Assembly: GCA_029781865.1 (NCBI GenBank) | Contig: JAKOVW010000079.1 | Span: 186,001 to 250,000, forward strand | DNA: 64,000 nt | Direction of reading: 5' to 3' | From: Bacteroidota bacterium | GTDB taxonomy: Bacteria > Bacteroidota > Bacteroidia > Chitinophagales > Saprospiraceae | Shown: piece by piece, positions 56,128 through 64,000 of the stretch | How positions within the stretch are numbered: the stretch's first letter is position 1 | How the letters are laid out: the number at the start of each line of letters is the position of its first letter | Notes under the pieces: model-generated | What the model saw: only the letters and a program-made list of their open reading frames with translations | Databases searched by the model: none | What the model was told of the DNA's origin: nothing | Position numbers and translations under genes: made by a program

Positions 56128-58542
56128 ATGAACTTTCAAGACAAACGCTTCCTCATTCCAATCATTTTTGGCTTATTCATTTTGTTTTTAGGGTCTTCGA
56201 GTGATGCACCCGACGGAAATACAGGCGCTCCCTTCGATGGTACGTGCAGTAATTGCCACAGTGGAGGAAGTTATGACGGCACTGTAAGCATTTCAGGATT
56301 TCCATCAAGCATTACGCCTAATACAACTTACACTATAACCTTAACCGCAAATGCCACCACCGGTAATCCTTTAAAAGGAGGATTTCAACTGGTATGCGTA
56401 AATGCAAGCAATCAGAATGCAGGTACATTAACCGGAGGTGGAGATTCAGGCACCTCATCTTTTAACAGCCGTACTTATATAGATCACCGTGGCGCTAAAT
56501 CCTATTCAGGAAATTCAGTTTCATGGACCTTTAACTGGAAATCACCCAATGGACCTAACGGAGCCGTTATCACCATGTACTTTACAACCAATATGGCTAA
56601 TGGAAACGGATCATCTTCCGGTGACAAAATTCTAAAGGATAATCAATCAGGAACCATAGTAGGCGGTGGAAATCCACTTTCAGTACTAATCAGTTCAAAG
56701 AAAAATGTTTCCTGCAATGGCGGCTCAGATGGTGAAGCAACGGCTACGGCAACCGGTGGCACTTCTCCCTATACCTTTACCTGGTCTAATGGCGCGAGCG
56801 GAAATACTGCAAGCTTATTAACTGCAGGATCCTATACAGTAACTGTTACGGACAATGTCAATGCAAGTTCGACAGCAAGTACAACCATTACGCAGCCTAC
56901 AGTTCTAATCAGCTCATTAAATGTTACAAAAAATGTAAGCTGCTATGGCGGAAAAGATGGATCTATATTAGCAACCGGTTCTGGTGGTACCGGCCCTTAC
57001 AATTTCGTATATTCTTCCGGATCTCCCAACAACTTGTTTGCCGGATCCTATACGGTAACCGTTTCAGATGCTAATAATTGTACATCCAGCAGTTCTGTAA
57101 TCGTCACACAAGCAGATTCTTTCGCAATTACAACAACCATTTTGGAAAGCCCTTCCTGTCCTTTGGATTCGAATGGTCAAATTAAAATCAGCGTAACAGG
57201 CGCGACACCTCCTTATAAGTATTTGTGGAGTACGGGTGAAGTTTCAAATCAGATATCTAAAAAGAAAGTAGGGAATTACAAAGTGACTATATCAGATAAT
57301 AAAAACTGTTCGACTGTGCGCGGTTATGAACTGAAATCATCTGACAGCCAGGTTCCATTTCTAATGGCAAAGAATGGTAAAGCGTATTTAAATACTATAG
57401 GCAAATCAGTTCCAAAAATCAGCGATTACATCGTCAGTAATACGGATAATTGTGATCCTTCCCCTGCCCTTTCTATAAACATAGATACTTTCAGATGCAA
57501 CCATGTCGGCAAACGCAATTACATTATAAGCTCTACTGATATTTCCGGGAACAAAGCACTTGACACCATTGAGATTGAAGTCCTGGATACCATTAAACCT
57601 GTATTGCATATCTGGAAAGACACCATCATCCGGAGATGCGATGTAGTTGTGCCTTCCTTCAATGCAACGGACAATTGCAGCATTTCTGAATTTAAAAAGA
57701 TAAGCGGACCGGATGCAGGTTCTGTTTTTCAGACCGGCGTGACTATTATGAAATATTCAGCTAAGGACCCTTCTAATAACGAAACGGTTGACAGCTTTAA
57801 GGTTACTGTTATTTCTCCTTTGCATTACAGTGTTGATAGTATGTATTTCAATTATTGTAAAGGCGATACCGCTTTTACCATTTTGAGAATTTCTCACGAT
57901 TTGCATTTGCCAATGAAGTTTTATTATCTGAATGACACCACCAAAGTTCTTCTCGATAGTAATTTCACAATTGCAACAACAAATATAGATACTGTACAAT
58001 TTAAACTAACTGAAGAGTCCGGATGCAATGTGGCGTATCAAAAAGAGATACAATATCCCGGACTACCATTAGTACTGGATTCTGTTCATTTGAAAGACGC
58101 AAGTGGCACTAATGATGGTATGATAGAAGTATTTATATCCGGCAATGCAGATTCCATAAGCTGGTATGATGCAAAGAATAATACTTATGTCAATAGCACC
58201 GGGCTTAATCTCATCGCGGGTGATTATCTGGTCAAAGCTTATAAAGGTCCATGTGAATTTATATACGGGCCTTACAATATTAAGACTGTTGTTTCAACGG
58301 CAAATCCTGAAAAATTATATTTGAAAGCATACCCGATTCCGTTCTCCGATGAAATCACTGTAGTATCCGATGTTAAATCTGAACTAGAGTATGTTTTATT
58401 AAATGCACAGGGCAATGTAGTTGAAAAAGGAAAATTTAAGCTTCAATTCAACTTGAGTACTTCGCAATTGAATGCAGGAATGTATTTCATAAGATGTTCA
58501 GGCATTAATAAATCCAATACAATCCGCCTGATCAAAATTTAA
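56128..58542 (+). CDS. Secreted SprB-repeat protein with CxxCH motif and T9SS tail
   Basis: From the ATG at 56128 the product has 804 residues; a TTG two codons earlier is less likely. After the signal peptide the mature start carries GAPFDGTCSNCHSGG (Cys40, Cys43, His44), a possible haem site in the so-called choice-of-anchor V-type N-terminal domain (to about 180). Three SprB-like repeats follow (about 186-405, for example NVSCNGGSDGEATATATGG, NVSCYGGKDGSILATG). Then come HYR-like modules, and a T9SS tail (YPIPFSDEITVVSD, LNAGMYFIRCSG). The role is probably adhesive. PorP/SprF at 37.9 kb may serve such proteins. Confidence 0.87.
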   Translation: MNFQDKRFLIPIIFGLFILFLGSSSDAPDGNTGAPFDGTCSNCHSGGSYDGTVSISGFPSSITPNTTYTITLTANATTGNPLKGGFQLVCVNASNQNAGTLTGGGDSGTSSFNSRTYIDHRGAKSYSGNSVSWTFNWKSPNGPNGAVITMYFTTNMANGNGSSSGDKILKDNQSGTIVGGGNPLSVLISSKKNVSCNGGSDGEATATATGGTSPYTFTWSNGASGNTASLLTAGSYTVTVTDNVNASSTASTTITQPTVLISSLNVTKNVSCYGGKDGSILATGSGGTGPYNFVYSSGSPNNLFAGSYTVTVSDANNCTSSSSVIVTQADSFAITTTILESPSCPLDSNGQIKISVTGATPPYKYLWSTGEVSNQISKKKVGNYKVTISDNKNCSTVRGYELKSSDSQVPFLMAKNGKAYLNTIGKSVPKISDYIVSNTDNCDPSPALSINIDTFRCNHVGKRNYIISSTDISGNKALDTIEIEVLDTIKPVLHIWKDTIIRRCDVVVPSFNATDNCSISEFKKISGPDAGSVFQTGVTIMKYSAKDPSNNETVDSFKVTVISPLHYSVDSMYFNYCKGDTAFTILRISHDLHLPMKFYYLNDTTKVLLDSNFTIATTNIDTVQFKLTEESGCNVAYQKEIQYPGLPLVLDSVHLKDASGTNDGMIEVFISGNADSISWYDAKNNTYVNSTGLNLIAGDYLVKAYKGPCEFIYGPYNIKTVVSTANPEKLYLKAYPIPFSDEITVVSDVKSELEYVLLNAQGNVVEKGKFKLQFNLSTSQLNAGMYFIRCSGINKSNTIRLIKI

Positions 58543-58551
58543 TTATTAAAT

Positions 58552-58616
58552 AAATCTAAATTCAGGATATAGAAGTGAATGATTGCTCAGGATCAATTAT
58601 TCACTTTCCTAGATTT
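58552..58616. terminator. Long hairpin between convergent genes
   Basis: AAGTGAATGATTG (58573-58585) pairs with CAATTATTCACTT (58594-58606), 13 pairs with one G-T, around an 8-base loop. Outer AAATCTA/TAGATTT arms extend the pairing. It sits between the SprB-repeat gene and lepA, which end toward each other. A strong T run is missing, so it may be a weaker or rho-independent-like bidirectional stop. Confidence 0.5.
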
Positions 58617-58740
58617 GAATCATAAGATGTATCATCTTACATAACTTACCCATTCTGTTTTTGCAATTTCAAAAGCCTCAGGTAATTCTCACGACAAGAA
58701 TCCAAATTCAATATTAGAGCTTATTGATCAAACTTTAGAC

Positions 58741-60534
58741 TTACTCGTCCAATTTTAACACATCGAGAAATGCTTTTTGCGGAACGTCGATAGATCCGAT
58801 CTGACGCATTTTCTTTTTCCCTTCCTTTTGTTTTTCAAGTAATTTTCTCTTTCTGGAGATATCACCACCATAACACTTGGCTGTAACATCCTTTCGCATT
58901 GCAGATATAGTTTCACGGGCAATGATCTTGCCTCCGATGGCGGCTTGTATAGCAATTACAAATTGATGCTTTGGAAGAATTTCCTTCAGTTTTGAACACA
59001 TTCTGCGTCCCACGCTTTCCGCTTTTGACCTGTGTACTAAGGCAGTCAAAGCATCCACATTGTCTCCGTTTAACTTGATATCCAATTTGATCAGATCCGA
59101 TTTACGATAATCTATGGGATGGTAATCAAATGAGGCATATCCCCTGGTCATCGATTTTAAACGGTCGTAGAAGTCGAACACAATTTCCGCCAAAGGCATC
59201 TCAAATTGAAGTTCAACCCTGTCCGTGGTAAGATAATGTTGCTTGATTAATGTTCCTCTTTTATCCAGGCACAGCTTGATAATCGTGCCGATATAATCCG
59301 GTTTTGTTATAATCTGAGAAGAGATATAAGGCTCTTCTACATATTCCAGAAAATTGGGTTCCGGTAAATCATTAGGCGTATTAATGATCAGATGTTTACC
59401 GGAGGTAGTCAGTGCTTTATAAGAAACGTTTGGTACTGTAGTAATTACTTCCTGATTAAATTCCCTGGATAATCGTTCCTGAATGATCTCAAGATGAAGC
59501 ATCCCCAAAAAGCCGCAGCGAAATCCAAAACCAAGAGCTATAGATGTTTCCGGCTCATAAACCAGGGAAGAATCGTTTAACTGAAGCTTGGCAAGTGCAT
59601 CCCGTAAGTCTTCAAAATATTCATTCTCAACAGGATAAATGCCTGCAAAAACCATTGGTTTTACTTCTTCGAAGCCCTTAATACTTTCTTCACAGGGATT
59701 ACTGACCTTGGTAATTGTATCGCCGACTTTTACATCTTTTGCGTCCTTTATACCCGTAATGACATAACCTACATTACCACAACCGATTTCTTCTTTTGGA
59801 ATGAGAGACATTTTCAAAATTCCTACTTCCTCTGCATCATAATCTTTTCCGGCATTAAAGAACCGGACTTTCTCTCCTTTTCTTAAAAAACCATTTAAAA
59901 TTCTATAGTAAATGATAACGCCTCTGAAAGAATTAAACACCGAATCAAAAATCAGGGCCTGCAACGGACCTTTTTCATCTCCACTTGGAGGAGGAATTCT
60001 ATCTACAATTGCAGTCATAATATCCTGTACACCCTGACCTGTCTTTCCGCTGGCCAAAATAATATCCTCTTTTGTGCAGCCGATCAGATCAATGATCTGG
60101 TCGCTTACCTGATCAATCATGGCGCTCTCCATATCAATCTTATTGAGTATGGGAATGATTTCAAGGTTGTGATCTATTGCCAGATATAGGTTGGAAATCG
60201 TTTGAGCCTGAATACCCTGAGTTGCATCCACCAGTAACAAAGCACCTTCACAAGCAGCAATCGATCGCGAAACTTCATAGGAAAAGTCGACATGCCCTGG
60301 TGTATCAATCAGATTGAAAATATATTGCTGACCGTCCGTATGGAGGTAATTTAGCTGTATCGCATGTGCTTTGATGGTTATACCCCGCTCCCTTTCCAGA
60401 TCCATATCATCAAGCGCCTGATTCTGCATATCCCTGGCTGATATGGTTTTGGTAAACTCCAGTAACCGGTCAGATAAAGTACTTTTACCATGATCGATAT
60501 GGGCAATAACACAAAAATTCCTGATATGCTTCAT
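58741..60534 (-). CDS. lepA: Elongation factor 4 (LepA)
   Basis: A 597-residue translational GTPase. The G domain starts with [21 protein letters not shown] and has [12 protein letters not shown] and NKIDM. The LepA-specific C-terminal domain contains [21 protein letters not shown]. It acts on stalled or initiating ribosomes. The upstream 240-base gap has a weak TATTTTCG -7-like box about 20 bases before the start on the minus strand. Confidence 0.96.
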   Translation of the reverse strand: MKHIRNFCVIAHIDHGKSTLSDRLLEFTKTISARDMQNQALDDMDLERERGITIKAHAIQLNYLHTDGQQYIFNLIDTPGHVDFSYEVSRSIAACEGALLLVDATQGIQAQTISNLYLAIDHNLEIIPILNKIDMESAMIDQVSDQIIDLIGCTKEDIILASGKTGQGVQDIMTAIVDRIPPPSGDEKGPLQALIFDSVFNSFRGVIIYYRILNGFLRKGEKVRFFNAGKDYDAEEVGILKMSLIPKEEIGCGNVGYVITGIKDAKDVKVGDTITKVSNPCEESIKGFEEVKPMVFAGIYPVENEYFEDLRDALAKLQLNDSSLVYEPETSIALGFGFRCGFLGMLHLEIIQERLSREFNQEVITTVPNVSYKALTTSGKHLIINTPNDLPEPNFLEYVEEPYISSQIITKPDYIGTIIKLCLDKRGTLIKQHYLTTDRVELQFEMPLAEIVFDFYDRLKSMTRGYASFDYHPIDYRKSDLIKLDIKLNGDNVDALTALVHRSKAESVGRRMCSKLKEILPKHQFVIAIQAAIGGKIIARETISAMRKDVTAKCYGGDISRKRKLLEKQKEGKKKMRQIGSIDVPQKAFLDVLKLDE

Positions 60535-60682
60535 AGCTATAAAAAACTGCGCGAAAATAGCGCCTTACAGCCTTCTTTTTTAGTCTATTAACAAATGAAA
60601 TATTGAAATTAACAGATTTGTATTTATACAAATATTAGCAATTTAGGATTTCAAAATCACAATTATTTTCGAAATTTTAGAC

Positions 60683-60690
60683 TAATTTTG
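60683..60690 (+). promoter_or_regulatory. Putative -7 promoter box for the lipoprotein gene
   Basis: TAATTTTG fits TAnnTTTG and lies 84 bases before the ATG at 60775, within the divergent gap with lepA. Confidence 0.35.
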
Positions 60691-60774
60691 GGATCACAGG
60701 GAAATACATCTGTTTAAAAGCAGCATTCGGCCTTTAAAATCGTTATATCAAGGTTGTTTTGATTTATAGTTTCT

Positions 60775-61560
60775 ATGAAATTTTGGATATATACTCTTTC
60801 TGTTCTGGTGGTCATTTGCTCCTGCTCTAAACCTGAGGAGAATTTCACCAAGATACCTTCAGAATTCACTGCTGCAATCGATGAAGATATCAACTCAAAC
60901 GGAGAACATCTGCTTTGGCTGGAGTTGTCTTCAACCAATTCTCAATACTGCCCTGATGATTCATTGGTCTACCAAACGAGTCTCATTAATAACATTGTTA
61001 CCATTGAATTAGCTGATTCCTACAAATCCAATGATTGTATTCAAAGAAATTATTTTTTAAAATCCAGAATCAATATTCCTCAATTTACCGATAGTCTGCA
61101 AATAGATTTACAACTGGGCTCTTCATCTTTAATTCACTTTACGGTATTCAATTTCAAAAACTATTACACCATAGTGATTAACAGTGGAAATGGGCTCCGG
61201 GAGAAGTATGAAAAAACCTATAAAATACCACAGAATATTTTATGGGGCTATGCATACCCTTTATCCATAGGCCCGACAAGTGATATTACTATCAAAAATT
61301 TCAAAAAAGATATTGAAAACGAATTGAATATTGTCTGGCTGCCCAAAGGATACTATACTTATTTTTCAGTTCTTGATTACAATGTTTTACAACTCAATGA
61401 AAACCCGGGTATAGCAGGCAGCATCCTAAATTTTTACTACTCACACAATAAATCTGAAGACGAGCTAAAAAATTATTTCAATGAATTGACTTCGAAATAT
61501 GTTGGATTGGTCGGTTTCAAAATCAATAGTGGCTCCGGACAGGAATATAGTTCGTATTGA
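60775..61560 (+). CDS. Lipoprotein of unknown function
   Basis: A 261-residue protein beginning with a lipoprotein signal peptide and lipobox VICSC (about residues 14-18). The body is beta-rich with aromatic stretches (FTVFNFKNYYTIVINSG, YFSVLDYNVLQL) and has no recognised motif. It may be an envelope lipoprotein; nothing indicates a substrate. The threonine aldolase gene begins 37 bases downstream on the same strand. Confidence 0.75.
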   Translation: MKFWIYTLSVLVVICSCSKPEENFTKIPSEFTAAIDEDINSNGEHLLWLELSSTNSQYCPDDSLVYQTSLINNIVTIELADSYKSNDCIQRNYFLKSRINIPQFTDSLQIDLQLGSSSLIHFTVFNFKNYYTIVINSGNGLREKYEKTYKIPQNILWGYAYPLSIGPTSDITIKNFKKDIENELNIVWLPKGYYTYFSVLDYNVLQLNENPGIAGSILNFYYSHNKSEDELKNYFNELTSKYVGLVGFKINSGSGQEYSSY

Positions 61561-61597
61561 TTTCTGATTTTGGCGAATTTTATAGTAATTCGCATTC

Positions 61598-62635
61598 ATG
61601 AAAGTAAATTACAGAATTAATCTTATCAGCGATACGGTTACCAAACCGACCTCTGAAATGCTTCATGCTATGATAAAAGCAGAGGTTGGCGATGATGTCT
61701 TTAAAGAAGATCCAACCGTAATCCAACTCGAAGAAAAATTAGCCCAGCTATTTGGCAAAGAAGCAGCGCTATTTTGTCCATCCGGAACGATGGCCAATCA
61801 GATTGCAATAAAGGGCCATACAAATCCCCTGGATGAATTAATTTGTGACTCAAACAGCCATGTCTATCAATATGAAATTGGAGGATATGCCTTTCACAGC
61901 GGCATTGCCATCAATCCGATTCAAACCGCTGAAGGAAAATTAAATGACCAACTTATTGCAGATAATATTAAAGCATCACAGGACTGGTTACCCAACACCA
62001 AACTGGTAGTGATCGAAAATACGGGTAATCGAAGCGGAGGCAATTACTATACTTTGGATGAACTGAAATTGATTGCTAATCAATGCAAGACATCTGGTTT
62101 AAAATTACATGTGGATGGTGCCCGGATTTTTAATGCAATACTTGAGGCTGGTTATACCACCAATGAAGTTGGAGATCTTTGCGATTCGATTTCAATTTGT
62201 TTATCAAAAGGTCTTGGTGCACCAATTGGCTCCGTTTTAGTTGGTCCGCTTGAATGGATTTCCAAATGCAGAAAGATTAGAAAAGTGATGGGAGGAGGAA
62301 TGAGACAAGCCGGTATCATAGCAGCAGCGGGTATTTATGCACTGGATCACCATGTTGACCGTTTAAAATCAGATCACTTACACGCCAAACAAATAGAGTC
62401 TGTCCTTAAGACCCTGCAATATGTTTCCGCAATCAAACCAGTAAGCACCAATATCGTTATTTTTGATCTGGTCAATTCTTTCAGCACACAGTCTTTTCTA
62501 TCGCAACTCAATCATCATGGCATACATGCTTCGGCATTTGGCAAGCACTCTATTCGCTTTGTAACCCATTTGGACATTCATGAAGAGATGATCCAGGAGT
62601 TAGAAATTGTGTTGAAAGAGAAAATAAAAATGTAG
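61598..62635 (+). CDS. Low-specificity L-threonine aldolase
   Basis: A 345-residue PLP enzyme (aminotransferase fold type I) that splits L-threonine/allo-threonine to glycine and acetaldehyde. Conserved blocks are [28 protein letters not shown] and [11 protein letters not shown]. The PLP-binding Lys204 lies in [16 protein letters not shown]. Length fits the family. The product is converted here without any flanking glycine-pathway gene. Confidence 0.94.
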   Translation: MKVNYRINLISDTVTKPTSEMLHAMIKAEVGDDVFKEDPTVIQLEEKLAQLFGKEAALFCPSGTMANQIAIKGHTNPLDELICDSNSHVYQYEIGGYAFHSGIAINPIQTAEGKLNDQLIADNIKASQDWLPNTKLVVIENTGNRSGGNYYTLDELKLIANQCKTSGLKLHVDGARIFNAILEAGYTTNEVGDLCDSISICLSKGLGAPIGSVLVGPLEWISKCRKIRKVMGGGMRQAGIIAAAGIYALDHHVDRLKSDHLHAKQIESVLKTLQYVSAIKPVSTNIVIFDLVNSFSTQSFLSQLNHHGIHASAFGKHSIRFVTHLDIHEEMIQELEIVLKEKIKM

Positions 62636-62643
62636 CCGAATAA

Positions 62644-63234
62644 CTATTTACGCTTATTGAGTTCATCCCGGATATTGGCGGCCTTCTCATAATTTTCTTC
62701 TTCGAGTACTTTTTTTAACAACTTTTCCAATTCATCAGTACTGTAACTGGAATATGCTTTTTGATTTTTTTCCTTGTGAACGACTTGCTTTTTAGCTTCT
62801 CCCTCCGTTTCCTCTAAAACAACACCCGCTGCTTCCATAATAAATTCGTAGGTATAGACAGGACAACTGAATCGTACGGCCAGAGCCAATGCATCAGAAG
62901 TACGCGAATCGATTTTAATGATTTCACCTTCTTTTTCGCAAATCAGCTGCGAATAAAAAATACCATCCAGAAGATTATTGATAATGATTTCTTTTATTTC
63001 TATTCCAAAAGAAGACAAGGCATTTTTAAATAAATCATGAGTAAGCGGACGGTTGGGTGTCATACGCTCAAGAACCACTGCAATTGCCTGCGCTTCATAA
63101 CCACCAATTACAATTGGCAATCTTCTGTTTCCATCGAGTTCACCCAAAACCACAGCATAATTCTGAGATTGCGTTACACTATGAGATAATGCAATTATTT
63201 CCAGTTCAATTATCTTATGATCTTGATTTGACAT
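62644..63234 (-). CDS. Bifunctional nuclease (DUF151) domain protein with UVR motif
   Basis: A 196-residue protein. The N-terminal bifunctional nuclease (BFN/DUF151) domain is marked by NYAVVLGELDGNRRLPIVIGGYEAQAI and SRTSDALALAVRFSCPVY. The C-terminal 35 residues form a UvrB/UvrC motif helix pair (LLKKVLEEENYEKAANIRDELN). A role in nucleic acid or stress response is inferred from the family, and substrates are unclear. It starts 9 bases after the etfA stop. Confidence 0.92.
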   Translation of the reverse strand: MSNQDHKIIELEIIALSHSVTQSQNYAVVLGELDGNRRLPIVIGGYEAQAIAVVLERMTPNRPLTHDLFKNALSSFGIEIKEIIINNLLDGIFYSQLICEKEGEIIKIDSRTSDALALAVRFSCPVYTYEFIMEAAGVVLEETEGEAKKQVVHKEKNQKAYSSYSTDELEKLLKKVLEEENYEKAANIRDELNKRK

Positions 63235-63243
63235 GCTTTAAAT

Positions 63244-64000
63244 TCATTTTGCTCTTCTCAGTGCTTCATTCAACTTAGGAATTATTTCAAACAAATCCCC
63301 ACAAATTCCATAATCCGCAGCTTTAAAAAATGGAGCTTCCGGATCTTTATTGATAACAACAATATTCTTAGAATTGTTAACTCCCGCAAGATGTTGAATC
63401 GCACCCGAGATTCCAATGGCTATATAAACATTTGGCCTGATGGCGATTCCCGTTTGTCCAACGTGCTCATAATGGGGCCTCCACCCAGCATCTGCAACAG
63501 GTCGCGAACAAGCAGTTGCAGCATTCAGCAAATCGGCCAGCTCTTCGATCATTTTCCAATTGGATGGATCTTTAAGCCCCCGGCCGGCTGAAACAACAAT
63601 ATCCGCTTCGGTTAAAGGGGTCTTTCCTTTAAGCAGATTCCGCTCTTTAAGTTTGACATTACCGGAAGGAATTGAAATATCGATTTTCGATGCAGTCACC
63701 TGTTTATTTTTATTCGGAAAAACACCATAACCATGTGGCATCACAGAAATGATTCCTTCATTTGATTGAAATGCGTACCAGGCAAAGGCTTTCCCCGAGT
63801 AAACGCTTTTCCTGAATATTGGTTTGCTTTCTTCAGATTTAAACTGAATAACATTACTAATCAATCCCTTGTTTAACCTTACTGCTATTCTTCCGCCAAT
63901 TGATTTACCTAAACTATTATTACTCAGAACAATAAAAGTTGGCTGTAATTTTTGATATGCCTGTTCGATAACTTGAGTCCACTGCTGACTATCCAGGTAA
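63244..64000 (-). CDS. etfA: Electron transfer flavoprotein subunit alpha, C-terminal part (5' end outside window)
   Basis: The frame stays open to the window end, so the N-terminus is missing; a TTG at 63864 is not the true start because a coherent protein continues upstream (GKSIGGRIAVRLNKGLISN). The C-terminal FAD-binding domain is clear: VVSAGRGLKDPSNWKMIEEL, ADAGWRPHYEHVGQTG, IAIGISGAIQHLAG and VINKDPEAPFFKAADYG. EtfA pairs with EtfB to carry electrons from acyl-CoA and other dehydrogenases to the quinone pool. EtfB would be expected nearby outside the window. Confidence 0.95.
   Translation of the reverse strand, partial: YLDSQQWTQVIEQAYQKLQPTFIVLSNNSLGKSIGGRIAVRLNKGLISNVIQFKSEESKPIFRKSVYSGKAFAWYAFQSNEGIISVMPHGYGVFPNKNKQVTASKIDISIPSGNVKLKERNLLKGKTPLTEADIVVSAGRGLKDPSNWKMIEELADLLNAATACSRPVADAGWRPHYEHVGQTGIAIRPNVYIAIGISGAIQHLAGVNNSKNIVVINKDPEAPFFKAADYGICGDLFEIIPKLNEALRRAK

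Noticed and set aside
60714-60938. 74-codon minus-strand frame upstream of lepA
   Set aside because: It overlaps the lipoprotein gene, whose lipobox is convincing.
1-64000. Search for transposases, integrases, phage modules, CRISPR arrays, toxin-antitoxin and restriction-modification genes
   Set aside because: None recognised on either strand. The tail-fibre-like repeats at 11.4-11.7 kb belong to a surface protein with no phage neighbours.

Overview
The window looks like chromosomal DNA of a Bacteroidota bacterium, most likely a Saprospiria-type or similar environmental lineage. This rests on sequence features seen here, not on any database match. At least six exported proteins end in type IX secretion (T9SS) sorting-like tails, and there is a PorP/SprF-family protein. 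Other group markers are SprB repeats, a TonB-dependent receptor with a carboxypeptidase-regulatory-like domain, a DUF4295 mini-protein after L28 and L33, the ctlX citrulline hydrolase type, and several TAnnTTTG -7 promoter boxes. DNA is AT-rich, genes are tightly packed with 1-4 base overlaps, and Shine-Dalgarno sites are not evident. No transposase, integrase, phage cluster, CRISPR array, plasmid functions or rRNA was seen.

Layout. 1-3.7 kb: end of a glycosyltransferase, an RluA-type pseudouridine synthase, and a NarL-type regulator with its histidine kinase. 3.7-4.15 kb: non-coding block with a long-arm inverted repeat between two terminators. 4.15-8.1 kb (minus): folE-fabD-yqgE-ABC-F operon. 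8.2-10 kb: LytS/LytTR two-component pair. 10-15.4 kb (minus): secreted proteins, one combining Ig-like, dockerin-like and cohesin-like segments. 15.4-16.2 kb: AT-rich gap. 16.2-25.9 kb: unknown helical-repeat protein, photolyase, TPR lipoprotein, a three-gene Fe-S redox operon, a PyrR-like phosphoribosyltransferase, a patatin, ctlX and a YhhQ-type transporter. 25.9-34 kb: HscA-like Hsp70, SUI1 factor, beta-propeller secreted protein, prmC, and a secreted metalloprotease split by an in-frame TAA. 34-42.5 kb: kdsB, LysM/RlpA-like protein, cystathionine beta-synthase, NlpC/P60 hydrolase, PorP/SprF protein, ribBA with a degenerate cyclohydrolase half, and two glycosyltransferases. 42.6-49.3 kb: lolD-like/SCO1/cytochrome c cluster, TonB receptor, VWA-MoxR pair. 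49.4-54.2 kb: DUF5684-lepB fusion, propeller protein, BtuF-like protein and subtilase in one tight run. 54.2-56 kb: tRNA-Arg(ACG), rpmB, rpmG, DUF4295 gene, ftsY. 56-64 kb: SprB-repeat protein with a CxxCH motif, lepA, a lipoprotein, threonine aldolase, a bifunctional-nuclease-domain protein and the C-terminal part of etfA.

The genes suggest a respiring, surface-active heterotroph. The general export apparatus (signal peptidase, FtsY, possible lipoprotein sorting) feeds many T9SS-type cargo proteins: proteases, adhesins and propellers. The SCO1/cytochrome, Fe-S redox and ETF genes point to respiratory electron flow. No clearly new defence or biosynthetic system was found. The strongest oddities are the interrupted metalloprotease, the decayed RibA half of RibBA, the inverted-repeat block at 3834-3992, and the secreted protein carrying both dockerin-like and cohesin-like segments.
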